Assembly (NCBI GenBank): GCA_035995205.1
Contig: DASYKS010000106.1
Coordinates: forward strand, 104,347-168,346
Direction: 5' to 3'
DNA from: DASYKS01 sp035995205
GTDB lineage: Bacteria; Acidobacteriota; Thermoanaerobaculia; Multivoradales; UBA5704
Length of the DNA: 64,000 nt
Shown: in pieces, positions 58,885 through 64,000 of the stretch
Layout of the letters: each line of letters starts with the position of its first letter
How positions within the stretch are numbered: the stretch's first letter is position 1
Notes under the pieces: model-generated
The model's input: only the letters and a program-made list of their open reading frames with translations
Database searches by the model: none
Told to the model about the DNA's origin: nothing
Position numbers and translations under genes: made by a program

Positions 58885-58969
58885 AAAGACTTAAAGGACT
58901 GCAACGACACCAAGGACGGCCCGCCTCCGTCAGTTTCGTCTTGCAGTCCTTGGAGTCCTTTGGGTCCTT
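58885..58969. repeat. inverted element of 9-bp-periodic AAGGAC / GTCCTT motifs
   Basis: On the left, AAAGAC, AAGGAC, AACGAC and AAGGAC begin at 58885, 58894, 58903 and 58912, exactly every 9 bases. On the right, GTCCTT begins at 58946, 58955 and 58964, again every 9 bases. The two arms are inverted relative to each other, with AAGGACTGCAA (58894) and TTGCAGTCCTT (58941) perfectly complementary over 11 bases. It lies between the divergent-sided ends of the DUF4126 start and the HerA-like stop. Confidence 0.75.
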
Positions 58970-58990
58970 TCCACGCCACGCCTCAGCCCC

Positions 58991-61396
58991 CTACTCCCAG
59001 GCCGCCGCCCCACCCCGCTCGGGAACCCAGACGAGGGTGAGCAGGCGGACGTCGACGTCGCTCTTCTTCGGCTTGACCGGCACCGCGGTGAGCGCCTCGG
59101 TCGCCGGATCGAAGCGCTGGGCGAGAGCGGCCACCTCCGCCTCCAGCTGGGAGGAGACGTCGTGCAGCCTTGCTTGCAGCTGCTCCAGGCTTTCTTCGGC
59201 CGCGTCCACGTCTTTGCCCTCCTTGTAGATCCGGCTCGCGCTCTTGGCCGCCGTCGTCATCTTGGAGACCGACATCTTGCGCCCGCCGAACAGCGCGCCC
59301 AGAAGCGTCCCGCCGACCGACAACCCCGCCTGGAGCCATTGGCCGTGCGACTGCGCGGCCTCCCGCTCCTTCTTCTCGGTGGCGCGCCGGATCTGCTCTT
59401 GAATCCGCGCCGCCTGCACGCCGTACTTCTCGTTCAGCTTCGCCTTCTCGGCGTCCCGCCGCTCGCGCGCAAGGTCGCCCAGCCGAATGCGGAAATCGCG
59501 CTCGCTCTCCCCCGGCTTCGAGGTCTCGCCGAGCGCGCTCTGCCAAAGGCTCACCTGCCGGGTGCGGAACAGGCAATCGGCCAAGTCCTTCTCCCACCCG
59601 GCATAGCTCTTCGCCTTCGCGGCATCGCCCGGCAGGCTCGCGAAGCTCGCTCCGGCGACGGCTTCGTGCTCCAGCTCGTCGGCGCCGACCGCGATGTCTT
59701 TCCCCGCGTCCCAATCGACCCAAGGCGCCTGCGCCGCGAACGGCGTGAGCAACCCTACCTCTTCCGTCGATTCGACGCCGCTCTTGGCATTCGAATAATG
59801 GATCTTCGCCAAGCCGAAAAGCGCCGGCCGGTAGGAGATTCCTTCGAGCTTCCCGCGCACGGGCAGGAAGGCCACCGGCACGCCGTCCGGCAGAACGGGA
59901 GCCATCGAGGCCACAGAGGCCGATCCGGCGCCCGGATGCGTGATCGGGGCTACCGAGCCAGCGCCAGCCGAGCCCGCCGCAGCCTTCATCGGGTCCATCA
60001 GGCGCTTGATCTCTTGCCGGGTGAGAGGACCGCGGAGATAGGACATCGCCCACCGGGTCTCGAACACCTCCGGAGCGCCCTGGTGGACGTCGTGGAGCAG
60101 GAAGTTCCGCTTCTCCAGCCCCGAGAGCAGCGCGTCGAAATGCGCGCGGTCGAAGCCCGATCCGACCGCTCCCGCCAGGCCGTCGAGAATGCGCTGCTTG
60201 TCCTGATCGGTCTGCATCCGGCCCAGGAACCAGGTGCCGATGTTCGCAAGACCGCGGTAATCGAGATCGACCGGGTTCTGGGTGGCGAGCACGACGCCGA
60301 CCCCGAATGCTCGCGCCTGTTTGAGGAGGGTGAGCAGCGGCTTCTTCGAAGGCGGCGCCGCCACGGGAGGAAAGAACCCGAAGATCTCGTCCATGTAGAT
60401 CAGCGCGCGCAGAGAAGAGGTGCCCGGCCGGGTGCGCATCCACGCCACGGTCTGCGACAGGAGGAGGGCAACGAACGACATCCGCTCCGCGTCGCCGAGA
60501 TGCGCGATCGACAGGATCGCGACCCTCGGCTTGCCGGCCTCGGTGTAGAGCAGGCGGCCGACATCGAGCGGATCGCCCTCCCGCCAAGCCGAGAAGCCCG
60601 GGGCGGCGAGCAGGTTGTTGACCGCCATCGCCAGCTCGAAGCGCTCCTTTTCGGGGTAGAACGATTCGACCGGGAGCGCGCCGATCATCTCGAACGGGGG
60701 GTGCTGGATCTGCGGGACCAACCCCGCGATGTCGATCTCTTTCCCGTTCCGCCAGGTCTGGTCCAGGATCGTAGAGATCAGGATGTGCTCCCGGCTCTTG
60801 ACCGGATCGGCGTCGATTCCCAAGAGGCCCAGAAGGCTTCCCACTAGCGTGCCGATATGGTCGCGCAGAAGCTCGTCGTCTTCACGAACCTCGTCCGGAG
60901 GCGCGGCGAACGTCGAGAGCATGGAGACCGGCCATCCGGCCGAGCTGCCCGGCGTATAGATCCGAAAATCCGCCGCCTGCTTGAGCCGCGCGATCCGCTC
61001 GCCGTTCTGGCCCCACTTCGCGAGTCCGTTCTTCCAGCTCTCAGCCTCTTTCGCCGCGAGCTGGTCGACCGTGATTCCCTCGCGCGCCGCCCGGTCGGGA
61101 TCGACCCAGGGCGCGAAGTCCGCCGGCGCCAGATTCGGGAACGTCAGCATCAGGTTCGCCAGATCGCCCTTCGGGTCGATCACCAGAGCTGGAACGCCAT
61201 CGATCGCCGCCTCTTCCAGCAGCGACAGGCAAAGCCCGGTCTTGCCCGACCCGGTCATGCCGACGCACAGAGCGTGGGTCAGAAGATCCTGAGAGTCATA
61301 GAGCAGCGGCTCCTCGCTCGGCTGCCCCGCCGCATCCCGCCGCCGCCCCAAGTAAAACGCTCCCAACTTCTCGTACGTCGCGGCATCCATCGGCAT
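58991..61396 (-). CDS. HerA-like/DUF87 P-loop ATPase
   Basis: An 801-residue ATPase. HALCVGMTGSGKTGLCLSLLEEA is Walker A (Lys52), VPALVIDPKGDLANLMLTFPN follows as in HerA/FtsK-type enzymes, ALIYMDEIFGFFPPV is Walker B, and VGVVLATQNPVDLDYRGLANIGTWFLGRMQTDQD is the sensor and arginine region. The C-terminal 300 residues hold a coiled coil (RDAEKAKLNEKYGVQAARIQEQIRRATEKKEREAAQ) and a cap-like end. It should translocate DNA or remodel a nucleoprotein. GGGGAGGAG precedes the ATG. Its first codons and upstream 60 bases are copied again at 63589-63651. Confidence 0.87.
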   Translation of the reverse strand: MPMDAATYEKLGAFYLGRRRDAAGQPSEEPLLYDSQDLLTHALCVGMTGSGKTGLCLSLLEEAAIDGVPALVIDPKGDLANLMLTFPNLAPADFAPWVDPDRAAREGITVDQLAAKEAESWKNGLAKWGQNGERIARLKQAADFRIYTPGSSAGWPVSMLSTFAAPPDEVREDDELLRDHIGTLVGSLLGLLGIDADPVKSREHILISTILDQTWRNGKEIDIAGLVPQIQHPPFEMIGALPVESFYPEKERFELAMAVNNLLAAPGFSAWREGDPLDVGRLLYTEAGKPRVAILSIAHLGDAERMSFVALLLSQTVAWMRTRPGTSSLRALIYMDEIFGFFPPVAAPPSKKPLLTLLKQARAFGVGVVLATQNPVDLDYRGLANIGTWFLGRMQTDQDKQRILDGLAGAVGSGFDRAHFDALLSGLEKRNFLLHDVHQGAPEVFETRWAMSYLRGPLTRQEIKRLMDPMKAAAGSAGAGSVAPITHPGAGSASVASMAPVLPDGVPVAFLPVRGKLEGISYRPALFGLAKIHYSNAKSGVESTEEVGLLTPFAAQAPWVDWDAGKDIAVGADELEHEAVAGASFASLPGDAAKAKSYAGWEKDLADCLFRTRQVSLWQSALGETSKPGESERDFRIRLGDLARERRDAEKAKLNEKYGVQAARIQEQIRRATEKKEREAAQSHGQWLQAGLSVGGTLLGALFGGRKMSVSKMTTAAKSASRIYKEGKDVDAAEESLEQLQARLHDVSSQLEAEVAALAQRFDPATEALTAVPVKPKKSDVDVRLLTLVWVPERGGAAAWE

Positions 61397-61440
61397 GGTG
61401 AGGCTCCTCCCCGGGTGTTCGAGGGGGCGATCCTATCGCG
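61378..61440. repeat. direct repeat, copy 1 (5' end of HerA-like gene)
   Basis: 63 bases covering the first six codons and ribosome site of the HerA-like gene. Copy 2 at 63589-63651 matches at 58 of 63 positions in the same orientation. The cassette with the collagen-like and membrane genes lies between the two copies. Confidence 0.88.
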
Positions 61441-61601
61441 AAGCGAGAGGCCGGAAGCCTTCTTTGTGATCTCCCCAAAACACCTATCCCAAACTAGAAG
61501 GCTCATCGATTCGCCTGATTGGATGCGGAACCCTGCCGATCGCGTCCGTCTACCACCTTGGGCAATCCCGAGTTGGCTTCGACTGAGAGAAAAGGAAGGT
61601 C

Positions 61602-62561
61602 ATGACGACGAGTTGGATCTCGGATTGGTTCCGAAAAAGCGCAGCTCTCCTGGCCCAAATGGACAGATCTGAACTAAAGATACGGGGAAGAATGCCGACC
61701 TTTCTTGCGGCACTCCTGATCGGAGCCTGGACCTCGTCGGCGATCGGGCAGAAGCCAGAAGAAGAAACTCACTGCCTCTATTCCGGCCGCCTCTTGAAAG
61801 ATTGTAAGGTTCGATTCCAAAACCTCGATCTACCCAAAGGCTTCCGCCTCGTACTTAACGGGTACGATTTAAAAGTCAAAATTGAAGGCGATCTTACTAT
61901 CGGCGATGACGCAACAATCATGTCTTTTGATCCGCGTCCATCTTTGCCCCCCGCCGCATTGAGGACCGCGGCCAAGCGCGGTGCCAACGGCCGCAATGCC
62001 GGGCGAGTGTCTTTCGAAGTGGAGGGCGCGGCCCGAGGAACTCTTCGGATTATTAACCGAGGCGAAGACGGGCAAAACGGGCAAAACGGAGCCAAAGGTG
62101 ACGACGGACGCCCTGGGAGCCCAGGAATCGATTCTGAAAGCAGTGTTCTCTTCTGCCGAAAAGGAGGCTTCCCCGGCGGACGAGGCGGTGACGGAGGTAA
62201 CGGAGGAGCTGGAGGCAGCGGTGGAAATGCCGGACTCCCGGGCATGCTAAGCGTCGAGATTGAAGGCGATCGCAAGGGTTTTCAGCTACTTTATGATCTC
62301 CGTGCGGGAATACCCGGCCTAGGCGGTCAAGGAGGAATGGGCGGCGCGGGGGGGGCTGCAGGTACAGGGGGTCGCGACAGTCTTTTTTGTGCAGCAGCCG
62401 AGCCAGGCGCTGTCGGAAGGGCGGGACAAAACGGGAGACCCGGCAAGAAAGGCCTTGGGTTCCCCTGGCTCGAGCTAGAGCCGATTCTCAACCCTTGGGA
62501 CATCAAGGCCGTCGACCTTGAAAAGGTCAACCCCGACGACAAGAATGGGAGTAAAAAGTAA
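61602..62561 (+). CDS. collagen-like exported protein
   Basis: A 319-residue protein. A hydrophobic segment (MPTFLAALLIGAWTSSAIG, about residues 31-49) can act as signal or anchor, followed by a short beta-like domain with CLYSGRLLKDC. From about residue 155 the chain is Gly-rich with true Gly-X-Y triplets (GEDGQNGQNGAKGDDGRPGSPG) and GGxGG-type runs (GGRGGDGGNGGAGGSGGNAG). AAGGAAGG precedes the ATG at 61602; an ATG at 61692 would give a classic signal peptide start. Codons are less GC-biased than in neighbours. The stop overlaps the next start (TAATG). Confidence 0.75.
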   Translation: MTTSWISDWFRKSAALLAQMDRSELKIRGRMPTFLAALLIGAWTSSAIGQKPEEETHCLYSGRLLKDCKVRFQNLDLPKGFRLVLNGYDLKVKIEGDLTIGDDATIMSFDPRPSLPPAALRTAAKRGANGRNAGRVSFEVEGAARGTLRIINRGEDGQNGQNGAKGDDGRPGSPGIDSESSVLFCRKGGFPGGRGGDGGNGGAGGSGGNAGLPGMLSVEIEGDRKGFQLLYDLRAGIPGLGGQGGMGGAGGAAGTGGRDSLFCAAAEPGAVGRAGQNGRPGKKGLGFPWLELEPILNPWDIKAVDLEKVNPDDKNGSKK

Positions 62562-63190
62562 TGCGCCGGGGAACTCTTCAACTCTGGACTCTGACAACAT
62601 GGTTCTTGGGTCTCATCTCGCTCGAAAGCGTAGTTCTATTTGCTCAGCTACGCCATGTCGACGCATTCACGATCACGCGCGACGCGGTAGCGGGCTTTAG
62701 TGAGAAGGTCGGACAATTTCCGCGCGACCCTGGATACTTGGAGCGAGCCGAGAAAGCACTGAAATATCTAAAATCGATAATGGATGTTCCTTTGGATGTT
62801 CGAACCCCACGCGAGATGTCGGCATTTCTCCAAAAGGAAATACCGGACATCGACAAGGGCCTGCTGGAATACCTGTCGCAAAGAACCAAGGGTGATCAGG
62901 TTGGAAAGTATTACCTCAAACTACTTTCGGTCTATTTGCCGTGGCTTTCAATCATGCTTGCAGGTCTCTTTACCGACTCAACTCTTGGCCAGCAGGTACG
63001 AAGAGATCGAGCCATAGTTTCAATCGCCCTCTCGGTCCTTCTCCAGGTCGTCTACATCATAGTCTTGGTCTTTAGTCTCTTCGTTGGCCAAATTGATGCA
63101 ACAGTGAATCTACAACCGGTTACCGTAGCGGTTGCGTCTTTTGTGGGTGTATGGGTGCAGTTTGTATTTCCAACCGGCAAGAAGTCGTGA
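62561..63190 (+). CDS. membrane protein coupled to the collagen-like gene
   Basis: A 209-residue protein with an N-terminal membrane segment (LWTLTTWFLGLISLESVVLFAQ), a helical soluble middle (DAFTITRDAVAGFSEKVGQFPRDPGYLERAEKALKYLKSIM) and two or three C-terminal membrane segments (YLPWLSIMLAGLFTDST, IVSIALSVLLQVVYIIVLVFSLFVG, VTVAVASFVGVWVQFVF). No family is recognised. Its ATG shares an A with the TAA of the collagen-like gene, so both are made together. GC content is visibly low. Confidence 0.75.
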   Translation: MRRGTLQLWTLTTWFLGLISLESVVLFAQLRHVDAFTITRDAVAGFSEKVGQFPRDPGYLERAEKALKYLKSIMDVPLDVRTPREMSAFLQKEIPDIDKGLLEYLSQRTKGDQVGKYYLKLLSVYLPWLSIMLAGLFTDSTLGQQVRRDRAIVSIALSVLLQVVYIIVLVFSLFVGQIDATVNLQPVTVAVASFVGVWVQFVFPTGKKS

Positions 63191-63727
63191 TTGAAGTCTA
63201 ACCTGAGGGCCGAGAAGTCCGTCTTCTCCCGATCGCCCTTCGGCTTCTCCGGCCCGCATTCGGGGTCCGTCATCCACAAAGGAGGTTTCCCGTCTTGCGG
63301 GCAAGATTAGTCAGTGCGAGGGTCACTGTGCAGAGCCTCGCGAGAGAGCTGTCCGGTATCCCGGAGGCCTCTCGCGCCAGCTCAGGCCCTGAAGGGAGGC
63401 AGGCAACTTCCGTGCGCTCCACGTCCTCGATGTTCCGAGTGACCCGACCATGGCGCGCCGCGCGCACACGCAACTCGCGGACAACCCCCTCTTCGAAGTT
63501 CCGGACAATCAGCTGGGCTTTGGGTGATTGGGCGCAACTTGAGCCGTGTTTGGGCGCTCTTTCCAGGGTGGCGAAGCTGACCCGAATATCGCGGCATCCA
63601 TCGGCATGGCGAGGCTCCTCCCCGGGTGATCGAAGGGGGAGATCCTATCGTGGTGGGGGTGAGTGTATTGTCTTACCTGAAGATCTGCGCTCGCTCCGGC
63701 TTCACTCCAAGCACGAGGGAACGAACC
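63191..63727. other. 537-base gap with degraded sequence
   Basis: No intact gene. A frame from about 63393 to 63528 on the plus strand reads EAGNFRALHVLDVPSDPTM and ends DNPLFEVPDNQLGFG before a stop; it has no start or ribosome site and looks like a fragment. At 63589-63651 lies copy 2 of the HerA 5' region. After it the sequence is unrelated to anything else in the window. Confidence 0.55.
63589..63651. repeat. direct repeat, copy 2 (truncated HerA-like 5' end)
   Basis: Matches 61378-61440 at 58 of 63 positions. On the minus strand it restores the ribosome site and MPMDAA, after which the frame continues into unrelated codons and stops about 32 codons from the start. It is a truncated duplicate of the HerA-like gene start. 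Confidence 0.85.
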
Positions 63728-63877
63728 ATGCGTCGACGGCTGAAAATCTCTTGCGGCCCACCGATTGTATTGCTCCTCAGCCTCACGGCTTGTTCGACGT
63801 TTACGCCGACCCGGCCGGCACTCTCCAATGACCCGTTCGAGACCGCGAACCGGATGCTTCTGTCGGCGGCGGTTTGA
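63728..63877 (+). CDS. small lipoprotein or truncated lipoprotein gene
   Basis: A 49-residue chain with a lipoprotein signal (PIVLLLSLTACSTF, lipid Cys22) followed by RPALSNDPFETANRMLLSAAV. GAGGGAACGAACC precedes the ATG. NDPFETANR weakly resembles the beginning of MlaA-type lipoproteins (DPFE-x-x-NR), and the abrupt end would then mean a truncated gene, but the match is too short to rely on. It could equally be a genuine small lipoprotein. Confidence 0.5.
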   Translation: MRRRLKISCGPPIVLLLSLTACSTFTPTRPALSNDPFETANRMLLSAAV

Positions 63878-64000
63878 AACGGCGCGATTCCGGCGGTTAG
63901 AAAAGGCGAGGTGACCTGAAGCAGCATCATCCGCGCGCCGCAGGCGCGCGTCGGTGGGTGGTGAGGCGGGTGAGAATAGGGGGCGAAAGGAGCCCGGCCG

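Noticed and set aside
63728..63877. Confident call of an MlaA lipoprotein fragment
   Set aside because: Only the NDPFETANR stretch is similar and the downstream sequence does not continue the family in any frame.
1..64000. tRNA or rRNA genes
   Set aside because: None was recognised while reading the intergenic gaps; a covariance-model search would be needed to exclude a tRNA fully.

Overview
The window is one contiguous piece of a high-GC bacterial chromosome (visibly above 65% GC in most genes) with a Gram-negative envelope: an FadL-type porin, lipoproteins, an O-antigen-ligase-like protein and a CpxP/Spy-like periplasmic protein. The mix of zinc-finger/TPR proteins, a DUF4331 protein, an S46 peptidase, SelB and a divergent Hfq is compatible with the Acidobacteriota (for example Thermoanaerobaculia). 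That placement is an inference from gene content; no rRNA gene is present to test it.

Layout. 1-3.2 kb: glycine cleavage genes gcvT-gcvH-gcvP on the minus strand, with gcvP cut by the window edge. 3.4-9.5 kb: Spy-like protein with a terminator, a zinc-finger/TPR protein preceded by an overlooked 47-residue peptide gene, a GNAT, polyphosphate kinase and a Cys-rich secreted peptide. 9.5-21 kb: flavin-dependent halogenase-like enzyme, exported ankyrin protein, STAND NTPase with TPRs, sulfatase-fold lipoprotein with a Thr at the nucleophile position, saccharopine-dehydrogenase-like enzyme and a large matrixin-type protease. 21-29.2 kb: an AT-rich gap, O-antigen-ligase-like protein, recO, Kir channel, membrane protein, Uma2 nuclease, KAP NTPase and a 21-bp tandem repeat array. 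29.3-43.4 kb: mostly housekeeping genes (pta-purD, ricT-hfq-pdxA, yqeY-selB) with DUF4331 and DUF4198 proteins and a few orphan genes. 43.5-49.7 kb: sixA-like/CHAD pair, queD, a ketosynthase, an FadL porin, a yfcE-type gene broken by an amber codon, and trmL. 49.6-58.8 kb: one long minus-strand operon (DUF4126, TPR lipoprotein, hyuA, membrane protein, S46 peptidase, hyuB, GNAT). 59-64 kb: HerA-like ATPase, then a compositionally different two-gene cassette (collagen-like plus membrane protein) lying between two copies of the HerA gene's 5' region.

Compact coupling is common: pta/purD, hfq/pdxA, yqeY/selB, sixA/CHAD, hyuB/GNAT and the collagen-like pair all overlap by a few bases. Several intergenic gaps hold palindromic REP-like repeats, and two of these supply start or stop codons to neighbouring genes. 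The strongest candidates for undescribed biology are the small duplicated-motif peptide with its zinc-finger/TPR partner, the 21-bp tandem array, the duplicated-flank collagen cassette, the Uma2/KAP pair and the inverted 9-bp-periodic element at 58.9 kb. No rRNA, tRNA, CRISPR array or complete insertion sequence was recognised by eye.
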